NCBI GenBank assembly: GCA_045616985.1
Contig: JAZLHU010000048.1
Coordinates: forward strand, 1-52,864
Direction of reading: 5' to 3'
Origin: RUG13409 sp045616985
Lineage (GTDB): Bacteria > Bacillota > Clostridia > Peptostreptococcales > Anaerovoracaceae
Length of the DNA stretch: 52,864 bases
Of the stretch, positions 24,720 to 31,503 are shown in pieces (position 1 is the first letter of the stretch; every line of letters starts with the position of its first letter). Below the pieces are notes generated by a model. It was not told the origin of the DNA, searched no databases, and saw only the letters and a program-made list of their open reading frames with translations. Position numbers and translations under genes: made by a program.

Positions 24720-26237
24720 CTAAAGTTCAATAATGACATAGTTTGCGGCATCAACAACAGATGTCTTTTCGGATTTTCCGCCATCGGTAAGATACTTATA
24801 AACAAGACCGAGTGTCTGAATTGTAATAAGAGGCGTCATGGCAACCATAGCAACAACCCCAAAGGCATCGGTTACAACATTTCCGCCAAGCGCTATGCAA
24901 GCACCTTCCGCAAACGGCAGAAGAAACGTTGCAGTCATCGGACCCGATGCAACACCACCGGAGTCGAATGCAATGGCTGTAAACATATCCGGCGTAAACA
25001 TTGCCATAATAATGGCAATCAGATATCCGCCACCGACAAACCAAACAATCGGAATTCCGGTAAGCACTCTGAGCATAGCTATTCCGACTGATACAGCCAC
25101 GCCGACTGACAAAGTTATTTGAAGAATCTTTCCGGAAACAGCTCCGTGAGTTAAATCCTCTACCTGCCTTTCCAAAACGCCTACGGCAGGCTCTGCCTTT
25201 ACTATAAAATATCCTATTATCATACCGATAGGAATGATAATCCAGTTGTAGTCGAGTTTTGCAAGCGTTTCTCCCAAATACGAGCCTGCCGGCATAAAGC
25301 CGACATTAACGCCCGTCAAAAAGAGTACCAAGCCAACATAGGTAAAAACAATTCCGACAGCAATCCTAAAAAGCGTTCCCCGGCCGAGCTTTAAGGCAAG
25401 AATCTGATAAACAGTAAAAAACACCACAATCGGAAGCAATGCCAAAGCTATTTCCTTTAAGTAGGATGGAAGTGCAACCGCAAATAGAGTTCCAAGCTCA
25501 ACCGAATGCGAAATATTCGGAATAACAACAGCTGCATAATCTGCATCCTGAGGCATATAAATTATGCTCAAAATAAGTACCGCAAGTATCGGTCCCACGG
25601 AACAAAGTGCAATGGTACCGAAACTGTCATCAGCAGCCTTTTTATCTGTTCGAAGTGCTGAAATACCAATACCAAACGACATAATAAACGGCACCGTCAT
25701 CGGTCCGGTTGTTACGCCACCGGAATCAAAGGCAACTGCAAGGAAATTCTGCGGCGCAAAGAAGGACAAGGCAAATACTGCCACATAACAGATAATCAAA
25801 ACAAGTTTTAACGAAATGCCAAGGAAGGTTCTTGCAAGAGATAAAACCAAAAACAAACCAACGCCGAAAGCAACCGAATAAATCAATACCCGGCTTGGAA
25901 TTGATTGTACCTGTCCTGCCAAAACCTGAAGATCCGGCTCAGAAATAGTAATGATTACACCAAGAATAAAACCGATAATCAGAATAATCGGTAAATTCCT
26001 TGTTTTGGTGAGTCTGGTTCCCATATGGCTGCCCATAGGCTCCATGGCAATTTCCGCACCCAAAGAAAAGAACATCTGTCCCACAATAAGCAAAACAGAA
26101 CCTACGTTCAGCATTAGAAGAATACTGGATGGGATGGGCGCTATGGTAAATGCCAGCAAAAGGACAATTCCCACTATCGGAAGAACCGCCTTTAAGCTTT
26201 CTTTAAATTTTTCTGTCAAACTGTTTAAATAACTCAT
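24720..26237 (-). CDS. DUF1538 family membrane protein
   Basis: A 505-residue polytopic protein with 12-14 helices and an internal duplication. The motif AFDSGGVTTGPMTVPF occurs in the first half and AFDSGGVASGPMTATF in the second, each with re-entrant-like glycine stretches. This symmetry suggests a transporter or channel. The substrate is unknown. It starts an operon with a PII-like protein and the SLH subtilase. There is no ribosome site: TATAAT ends eight bases before the ATG, which predicts a leaderless transcript from a promoter whose -35 overlaps that of divergent pepT. Confidence 0.85.
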   Translation of the reverse strand: MSYLNSLTEKFKESLKAVLPIVGIVLLLAFTIAPIPSSILLMLNVGSVLLIVGQMFFSLGAEIAMEPMGSHMGTRLTKTRNLPIILIIGFILGVIITISEPDLQVLAGQVQSIPSRVLIYSVAFGVGLFLVLSLARTFLGISLKLVLIICYVAVFALSFFAPQNFLAVAFDSGGVTTGPMTVPFIMSFGIGISALRTDKKAADDSFGTIALCSVGPILAVLILSIIYMPQDADYAAVVIPNISHSVELGTLFAVALPSYLKEIALALLPIVVFFTVYQILALKLGRGTLFRIAVGIVFTYVGLVLFLTGVNVGFMPAGSYLGETLAKLDYNWIIIPIGMIIGYFIVKAEPAVGVLERQVEDLTHGAVSGKILQITLSVGVAVSVGIAMLRVLTGIPIVWFVGGGYLIAIIMAMFTPDMFTAIAFDSGGVASGPMTATFLLPFAEGACIALGGNVVTDAFGVVAMVAMTPLITIQTLGLVYKYLTDGGKSEKTSVVDAANYVIIEL

Positions 26238-26275
26238 AACACTTAATTATAACATATACGTAGAAAAATTGTCAG
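26235..26275 (-). promoter_or_regulatory. Leaderless promoter of the DUF1538 operon
   Basis: Minus-strand -35 CTGACA (26270-26275), 18-base spacer ending in TGT, -10 TATAAT (26246-26251), then eight bases and the ATG at 26237. Transcription should begin at or next to the start codon. The 22 bases 26235-26256 are identical to those at 16835-16856. Confidence 0.7.
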
Positions 26276-26298
26276 CAGGTTGACTTGTTTGATATAAT
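26269..26298 (+). promoter_or_regulatory. Promoter of pepT
   Basis: TTGTCA (26269-26274), 18-base spacer, perfect TATAAT (26293-26298). Its -35 shares five bases with the -35 of the divergent DUF1538 promoter, so one polymerase or one regulator could block or couple both. The leader is about 33 bases and carries AAGGAGG. Confidence 0.78.
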
Positions 26299-26338
26299 GT
26301 AATGGTAAACCGGCAATGAAAAATCAAGGAGGAACATT

Positions 26339-27544
26339 ATGAATGTTGAGGAAAGATTTTTAAAATATGTTTCATTTGAAACCACATCTGACGAAAACAG
26401 CAGCACCTGCCCGTCTTCTCCTAAGGAATTAATCCTCGGAAAGTACATCGCAGAAGACATGAGAAACATAGGATTAAAGAGCGTCAAAATTGATAAGGAC
26501 GGATATGTTTACGGTTTTCTTCCGGCAAGCAAGGGAGCTGAAAAAGAGCCTTCGATCGGATTTATTGCACACATGGACACAAGCCCTGATGTAAGCGGCG
26601 CAAATATCAAACCAAAGAAGATAAAGTATAAAGGCGGAGACATTCAGCTTAATAAGGATGTCGCAATAAAGCGCAGTGTATTCCCCTTCCTTGATAAATA
26701 CAAAGGACAGACACTTATCGTAACAGACGGAACAACGCTCCTTGGCGGAGACGATAAGGCAGGCGCTGCAGAAATTCTCACGGCAATGGAATACCTGTCA
26801 GCGCATCCTGAAATCAAGCACGGCAAGATTTGCGTAGGAATTACTCCCGACGAAGAAATCGGACGCGGTGCAGACAGATTTAATATAAAGGCATTCGGCG
26901 CAGACTTTGCTTATACAGTTGACGGCGGCGACCTTGGTCAGATAAACTACGAAAACTTTAATGCTGCAGGCGCAAAATTCACCGTTAACGGAATCAATAT
27001 CCATCCGGGCAGTGCAAAGGATAAGATGAAGAATGCAGTTCTTATCGCAAACGAACTTATCTCCATGCTCCCTCCGGCTGAAACGCCGGGTCATACCGAA
27101 AAGTACGAAGGCTTTTATCATGTTGCATATATAAACGGTGATGAGAGCAAGACCGAGCTTGGAATGATAATCAGAGATCATGACATGAAGAAGTTTAAGG
27201 AAAGAAAGAAGTTCACGGAAAAGCTTGCAGCCTATCTTAATGAAAAATACGGGAAAGGCACTGTTGTCCTTGATATGCATGACTCCTACTTCAATATGAA
27301 AGAAAAGATCAAGCCGGTAATACATATCATTGAGCGAGCCGAAAAGGCATATAAAGATGCAGGCGTTGAATCTTACATAGAGCCGATCAGAGGCGGCACG
27401 GACGGCGCAAGACTTTCATTTGACGGACTGCCATGCCCCAACCTGTCAACAGGCGGAGAGAACTTCCACGGAGTTCACGAATTTGTTTCACTGGATGCCA
27501 TGGAAAAGATGGTTGAAGTTATTACCAACATAGCGAAAGCATAA
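26339..27544 (+). CDS. pepT: Peptidase T (tripeptide aminopeptidase)
   Basis: A 401-residue M20B dizinc aminopeptidase that removes N-terminal residues from tripeptides in the cytoplasm. Metal ligands are visible in order: IAHMDTSPD, GGDDKAGAAE, TPDEEIGRG, TVDGGDLG, and the C-terminal GGENFHGVHE. The dimerisation lid domain lies between about 205 and 320. Length is normal (about 405). AAGGAGGAACATT precedes the ATG. Its position opposite an extracellular protease operon supports a role in finishing imported peptides. It is followed 11 bases later by a CoA-disulfide reductase gene. Confidence 0.95.
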   Translation: MNVEERFLKYVSFETTSDENSSTCPSSPKELILGKYIAEDMRNIGLKSVKIDKDGYVYGFLPASKGAEKEPSIGFIAHMDTSPDVSGANIKPKKIKYKGGDIQLNKDVAIKRSVFPFLDKYKGQTLIVTDGTTLLGGDDKAGAAEILTAMEYLSAHPEIKHGKICVGITPDEEIGRGADRFNIKAFGADFAYTVDGGDLGQINYENFNAAGAKFTVNGINIHPGSAKDKMKNAVLIANELISMLPPAETPGHTEKYEGFYHVAYINGDESKTELGMIIRDHDMKKFKERKKFTEKLAAYLNEKYGKGTVVLDMHDSYFNMKEKIKPVIHIIERAEKAYKDAGVESYIEPIRGGTDGARLSFDGLPCPNLSTGGENFHGVHEFVSLDAMEKMVEVITNIAKA

Positions 27545-27555
27545 GGAGAATCCAC

Positions 27556-29247
27556 ATGAAAAAGATTTTGGTTGTCGGCGGTGTTGCCGGTGGTGCATCT
27601 GCAGCAGCAAGAATAAGAAGACTTGATACAAACGCACAGATTATAATGTTTGAACGCGGACCCCACGTATCATTTTCCAATTGCTCACTGCCCTACTACA
27701 TCGGAGGAGTTGTCGAAAAGGAAGAAAGCCTTTTGATGATGACTCCTGCAGCACTGAAAAAGCGTTTCAATATCGAAACCAGAGTTTTTTCCGAAGTTCT
27801 CTCTGTTGACCGCGAGGCAAAAAGCGTAAAGGTCAGGGATCTTCAAAAGAACGAAGAATACGAAGAAAGCTACGACATTCTTATTCTGGCAACAGGTGCT
27901 TCCCCGCTAAAGCCGTCAGGCATTGCAGGACTTGATAAAGAAAATGTATTTACCATCCGCAATGTTGTTGACATTGCAAAGCTGAAGGCAAAGACAGAAG
28001 CTTCAAAAAGGATAGCTGTCATCGGCGGTGGATTTATAGGACTTGAAATAGCAGAAAATTTAAAACTTGCAGGAAAAGAAGTTGTGCTTGTTGAGGCAGG
28101 CAATCAGCTCATGGCTCCTCTTGACTACGATATGGCACAGACACTTCATAAGGAAATGTCCGATAAAGGAGTTGAGCTTAAGCTTGAAGCAAGCCTTAAG
28201 GCTGTAAAGGATGATGGCATTGTTGTTCTTGAGAATGGAAAAGAAGAGTTTATCGCCGCAGACGGAGTTGTACTTGCAATAGGCGTTGTTCCGGAAAAGA
28301 AGCTTGCGGAAGATGCAGGTCTTAAATGCGGCAAAGGAATCATTGTAAATCACAATTATCAGACAGAAGATCCTGCCATTTACGCGGTTGGAGATGTAGT
28401 TGAAAGCTACGACAGACTTTCCCTTTCCTACGGAAACCTTCCGCTTGCCGGCCCTGCACAGCGCCAGGCAAGAGCCGCTGCAGATCATATCTGCGGAATA
28501 CCGCACAGCAACAGGGGTTATATCGGATCGGCCTGTCTTAAGCTCTTCGACCAGACCGCGGCATGCACAGGTCTTAACACAAAAAAATGCGACAAGCTCG
28601 GAATCCCTTACGATTATGTTTATATCCTTCCCGGTGATAAGGTTGGTCTTATGCCGAATTCTCACTACATGGGATTTAAGCTCATCTTTGAAGTCCCGAC
28701 CGGAAGAATCCTCGGAGCCCAGGCGGTCGGAAAAGGCGACGTAACAAAAAGAATAGACGTTATTTCAGGCATGATCACCATGAATGCGACACTCGAAGAT
28801 TTAAAAGAGCTTGAGCTTTGCTATGCACCGGCATTTAATACGGCAAAGGGTGTTGAAAACATTGCCGCTTTGGTTGGGCTCAACATTCTGTACGGAAAGG
28901 TTAAGCAGGTTCATGTGTCTGATGTAAGAGCTTTGGTTGAAGGCGGCGCATACATTATAGACGTAAGAGAAGAAAAAGAATTTGAAGCAGGTCATATCAA
29001 AAACGCCGTCAACATTCCTCTTTCACAATTCTCTGAAAGAATTACCGAAGTTCCAAAAGACAGACCGGTATATCTGCACTGCAGGTCATCTCAAAGAAGC
29101 TATTATGCAATCTGTCAGCTTCAGGGTGCAGGCTACACAAATGCGTATAACATCAGCGGCTCGTTCCTCGGAATCTCACTTTATGAGTGGTTTGACGACC
29201 GTAGATTTGACAGAGAGCCGATTGTTACCGAATATAATTTCAGGTAG
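27556..29247 (+). CDS. CoA-disulfide reductase with C-terminal rhodanese domain
   Basis: A 563-residue flavoprotein. The FAD site VVGGVAGGASAAAR is at the N-terminus, the single redox cysteine Cys43 is in FSNCSLPYYIGG, and the NAD(P)H-binding AVIGGGFIGLEIAENL is near 160. A dimerisation domain follows, then a fused rhodanese (about 465-550) with active Cys509 in LHCRSSQRS. This CoADR-Rhd architecture reduces CoA disulfide, polysulfide or CoA persulfide with NAD(P)H. An NADH-oxidase activity is an alternative. AGGAGAATCCAC precedes the ATG. It follows pepT and is closed by a hairpin at 29362. Confidence 0.93.
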   Translation: MKKILVVGGVAGGASAAARIRRLDTNAQIIMFERGPHVSFSNCSLPYYIGGVVEKEESLLMMTPAALKKRFNIETRVFSEVLSVDREAKSVKVRDLQKNEEYEESYDILILATGASPLKPSGIAGLDKENVFTIRNVVDIAKLKAKTEASKRIAVIGGGFIGLEIAENLKLAGKEVVLVEAGNQLMAPLDYDMAQTLHKEMSDKGVELKLEASLKAVKDDGIVVLENGKEEFIAADGVVLAIGVVPEKKLAEDAGLKCGKGIIVNHNYQTEDPAIYAVGDVVESYDRLSLSYGNLPLAGPAQRQARAAADHICGIPHSNRGYIGSACLKLFDQTAACTGLNTKKCDKLGIPYDYVYILPGDKVGLMPNSHYMGFKLIFEVPTGRILGAQAVGKGDVTKRIDVISGMITMNATLEDLKELELCYAPAFNTAKGVENIAALVGLNILYGKVKQVHVSDVRALVEGGAYIIDVREEKEFEAGHIKNAVNIPLSQFSERITEVPKDRPVYLHCRSSQRSYYAICQLQGAGYTNAYNISGSFLGISLYEWFDDRRFDREPIVTEYNFR

Positions 29248-29361
29248 GTTGTTTATCTAAACACTCGCGAGAACACCCCCGCTTTCAGGTTCATTATGTT
29301 CTCATAAAAAATAGCGCTATTAATGCTTGTATGAGAATTCTTTCTAAATATTGATATTAAT

Positions 29362-29395
29362 AAAGGCTTTGAAATTTCTCCCAAAGCCTTTTCTC
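29362..29395. terminator. Terminator after the CoA-disulfide reductase gene, possibly bidirectional
   Basis: A 10-bp stem AAAGGCTTTG/CAAAGCCTTT (29362-29371 with 29382-29391), followed on the plus side by TTCTC after the three stem Ts. On the minus side TTTATTAA follows. It lies 114 bases after the reductase stop and would also end the minus-strand transcript predicted from 29870. Confidence 0.65.
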
Positions 29396-29484
29396 ATAGT
29401 TATCGAACTAAAATTCTTTACATCAACGATTTAATGCATTCATGCCATTCTGATTTGATCTATTTATATCCTATGAGCATATGC

Positions 29485-29756
29485 TTTTACTACAGAATGC
29501 AGAAATAACGAACGATTTGTCGTAATCTCAAATCATCTTAGCCCATTATGCGTGGTAAGTACGGTAGTAAGCTGCACTAATTACGACAGAACACCTGTAA
29601 TCTAACGACTCTGTAGTAAAATTTGAATTTTCTTACTACAGAAATGCGTGTTTAAGTGCAGACTGTAGTAAAACATCAAAAATAGATGCGCAAGCGGGTC
29701 GCCTTATACACCGTTTTACTACAATATCGAATTTATTAACAACTATTGTAGTAAAA
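29485..29756. repeat. Cluster of seven TTTTACTACA-type motifs with nested inverted repeats
   Basis: Copies in the plus sense (TTTTACTACAG/AAT or TTACTACAG) occur at 29485-29495, 29633-29641 and 29714-29725. Copies in the minus sense (CTGTAGTAAAA, GGTAGTAAG or ATTGTAGTAAAA) occur at 29563-29571, 29611-29621, 29663-29673 and 29745-29756. Neighbouring pairs form hairpins: 29714-29725 with 29745-29756 is perfect over 12 bp, and 29611-29619 with 29633-29641 is perfect over 9. A second motif, TGTCGTAAT (29518-29526), pairs with ATTACGACA (29580-29588) inside the outer pair 29485/29611. Spacing is irregular, so this is not a CRISPR. Operators, a structured RNA and a transposon relic are all possible. 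Confidence 0.85.
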
Positions 29757-29785
29757 GAAAAGCTTATAAGTGTGACTGTTATCAT
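29636..29785 (-). CDS. Small ORF behind a hairpin-sequestered ribosome site
   Basis: A 49-codon ORF whose ATG at 29785 follows a perfect AAGGAG at ideal spacing. The ribosome site (29793-29798) is part of the hairpin CTCCTTT/AAAGGAG (29793-29808), which would hide it. The N-terminal 20 residues are hydrophobic (MITVTLISFSFTTIVV), the rest is basic with a few cysteines. Its codons run through three of the repeat motifs, so coding constraint and repeat constraint compete. It may be a leader peptide or only a by-product of a structured RNA. No family recognised. Confidence 0.3.
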   Translation of the reverse strand: MITVTLISFSFTTIVVNKFDIVVKRCIRRPACASIFDVLLQSALKHAFL

Positions 29786-29856
29786 AAATAATCTCCTTTC
29801 AAAAGGAGCATACAGCTTTGACTGTACAATTTCCACCAACCTCAATTTGCATTTTC

Positions 29857-29885
29857 GCAACTTGAAGTTGCAATTGATTATACCA
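29857..29885 (-). promoter_or_regulatory. Extended -10 promoter with palindromic operator
   Basis: Minus-strand TGGTATAAT (29877-29885) is an extended -10 and needs little -35. Immediately downstream, over the predicted start point, is the 15-base palindrome GCAACTTGAAGTTGC (29857-29871). It could be an operator or give a 5'-end hairpin in the RNA. The transcript would run toward the repeat cluster and stop near 29362, about 510 bases. Confidence 0.55.
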
Positions 29886-29908
29886 TAGACGATTTAGATC
29901 CAAAATAA

Positions 29909-29937
29909 TAAAAGACGGGCTGACTTAGCAGCCCGTC
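29909..29937 (-). terminator. Terminator after the cupin gene
   Basis: A stem of 10 bp (GACGGGCTG.../...CAGCCCGTC, 29914-29937) with a short loop and, on the minus strand, TTTTATTATTTT after it. It closes the C_GCAxxG_C_C/cupin transcript 21 bases after the stop. Confidence 0.92.
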
Positions 29938-29957
29938 CTTGCATTATGTCTGCTTAT

Positions 29958-30434
29958 TTACTTGTTCTTTCCGAATGATCCGCCATCATACATATTGGTT
30001 TTAACAACCGAGAAATGAAGCACTGGTCTATCAACCTTTTTGAAGGTTATTCTCATATGAGGCATTCCTGCAGGTGCAAATATAATGGATGATCTTGTGA
30101 GAAGATGCCGCTCACCGTTCAGTGTTACTTCTATCTCTGCATTAAGATTATACGGATCTTCAGGATCACATCCGAAGAATCCGATGAGTTCATCCGTATC
30201 ATGCCGGTGTTCGTCAAACAGAGGATTCTGTTCAGGAATCCTGCACCACCATGCAACGTTCATTTGAAACGCTCCCGGAACATTTTTGGAATCCATCCAA
30301 AGAACTCTCTTTGCAAATCGATTATACATTTCTCCGAATTCTGCAGGAAACATATCCTGAGGAAAATTGAGTTCCTGAACGATATACTTTCCGTATTCAC
30401 CTTCAGTATTCATATAAAGCTTTTCGTCAGCCAT
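29958..30434 (-). CDS. Cupin-like protein
   Basis: A 158-residue soluble protein with a cupin-type metal site: the HRHDTDELIGFFG segment (cupin motif 1, His/His/Glu) and APAGMPHMRITF (motif 2, with its histidine). Bicupins and enzymes are longer, so this is a one-domain cupin with an N-terminal extension that starts MADEKLYMNTEG. The reaction is unknown. AAGGTGG precedes the ATG. It is the last gene behind two C_GCAxxG_C_C genes and the dehydratase operon, which suggests a linked role in the same metabolism. Confidence 0.7.
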   Translation of the reverse strand: MADEKLYMNTEGEYGKYIVQELNFPQDMFPAEFGEMYNRFAKRVLWMDSKNVPGAFQMNVAWWCRIPEQNPLFDEHRHDTDELIGFFGCDPEDPYNLNAEIEVTLNGERHLLTRSSIIFAPAGMPHMRITFKKVDRPVLHFSVVKTNMYDGGSFGKNK

Positions 30435-30475
30435 TTTTGCGCCACCTTTCTTCAGCTTTCAGGATAGGATAATCA

Positions 30476-30913
30476 TTATTTATTTGCTTCAATATATTCT
30501 GCAATCACCTTTGCAAAATCACCGACAAAATCCTTGCAGTTTCTGCCGTCGTTTCTGGTTTTCGGAGTTGAGCAGTCAGGGCCAAGTCCTGTAAGCTCGA
30601 AGCAGCTTATTGAGCCGTTCATCTTTTTAAACTCAGCACCGAGTTCCTGAACTTTTTTATTCAATGACTGCTTGGTATCCTTATCTGTTCCTTCGTATCC
30701 GAAAACAGCTCCCAGAACAAGTGCCATGCCGCTTACAGCACCGCAAACGCTTCTCATCTGACCGACGCCGCCGCCCAAAGTGCTTGTAAGCTTAAGAATA
30801 TCCTCTTCACTCATATTGAAGTGATCTTTAAAAGCCATAACGGTTGATTGGCAGCAGTTATACCCATCCACCATATATCCGTATGCAATATTTTTTCTTT
30901 CTTCCGCTGTCAT
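30476..30913 (-). CDS. C_GCAxxG_C_C family redox-type protein (first copy)
   Basis: A 145-residue protein of the family named for its cysteine pattern. The paired cysteines in GYNCCQSTV, CGAVSGMALVLGAVFG and two later cysteines (SCFELTG, CKDF) match the profile, although the central motif reads CGAVSG instead of CGCAxxG-like text. Members are thought to bind Fe-S clusters or haem or to do redox chemistry. Function is unproven. TCGGAGAAAAAGT precedes the ATG. It follows the paralogue at 30929-31435 by 15 bases. Confidence 0.8.
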   Translation of the reverse strand: MTAEERKNIAYGYMVDGYNCCQSTVMAFKDHFNMSEEDILKLTSTLGGGVGQMRSVCGAVSGMALVLGAVFGYEGTDKDTKQSLNKKVQELGAEFKKMNGSISCFELTGLGPDCSTPKTRNDGRNCKDFVGDFAKVIAEYIEANK

Positions 30914-30928
30914 ACTTTTTCTCCGATA

Positions 30929-31435
30929 TCAGATCTCTTTACAAATTTCTCTTATGGACTGCGCTGCACACAGCTCTATTATGCCCTTGCACTCTGCAAG
31001 CTTGGCTTTTCTCTGATCCGGATCAGCCATGTTGTACTTGCTGATGACGTCTCTGCAATTTACTGTTCCAAGCTTTTCATTGATGGCTTCCATATACTCT
31101 TTTGTATAAAGATAGAGGCCGTGGTCATGATCATGAAGTTCATCCTTGCATGCCTTTGGGCTTCCTGCAGCAAGAGGTTCTTTTCTTCCTCTTACAGCGC
31201 CGAATCCCATGGCACCGCCGTTGATCCCTCCGCAGAGGGTTCCGAATCCGCCGACGCCTCCGCCAAGCCCCGAAGCAACCATTACTGTTTCCTTTGGAAG
31301 ATCGGAAAATCCCATATCAAGAACTGCTGCAAATACGGCTTCGCAGCAGTTCATTCCGCTCATAAAATTATTTCCTGCGGTTTCTGCACACTTTGCAGCA
31401 AGCAGTTCAATTTCTTCCTGTGTATATTTTTTCAT
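30929..31435 (-). CDS. C_GCAxxG_C_C family redox-type protein (second copy)
   Basis: A 168-residue paralogue of the next gene downstream. It has MNCCEAVFAAVLD, a glycine-rich GLGGGVGGFGTLCGGINGG, and later cysteines (NCRDV, ECKGIIELC). A His/Asp-rich stretch HDHDHG in the middle may be a metal site absent from the first copy. Together with that copy it may form a heteromeric redox protein. AAAGGTATTCAG precedes the ATG. It lies just after the terminator of the CoA-transferase gene, and I see no separate promoter, so readthrough may supply it. Confidence 0.8.
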   Translation of the reverse strand: MKKYTQEEIELLAAKCAETAGNNFMSGMNCCEAVFAAVLDMGFSDLPKETVMVASGLGGGVGGFGTLCGGINGGAMGFGAVRGRKEPLAAGSPKACKDELHDHDHGLYLYTKEYMEAINEKLGTVNCRDVISKYNMADPDQRKAKLAECKGIIELCAAQSIREICKEI

Positions 31436-31456
31436 CTGAATACCTTTCGTACCTAC

Positions 31457-31487
31457 AAAAAGGCCGGAGTCCTGACAGGCTCCGGTC
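31457..31487 (-). terminator. Terminator or attenuator after the first CaiB-type gene
   Basis: GACCGGAG (31480-31487) pairs with CTCCGGCC (31462-31469; one G-T pair) and is followed by TTTTT on the minus strand. No promoter is visible between it and the next gene, so it may reduce rather than end transcription into the C_GCAxxG_C_C pair. Confidence 0.85.
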
Positions 31488-31503
31488 TTTAATTCATTAG
31501 AAA

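Noticed and set aside
29485..29756. CRISPR array
   Set aside because: The repeated unit is only 9-12 bases, occurs in both orientations, and the gaps vary from about 10 to 70 bases; no cas gene is nearby.
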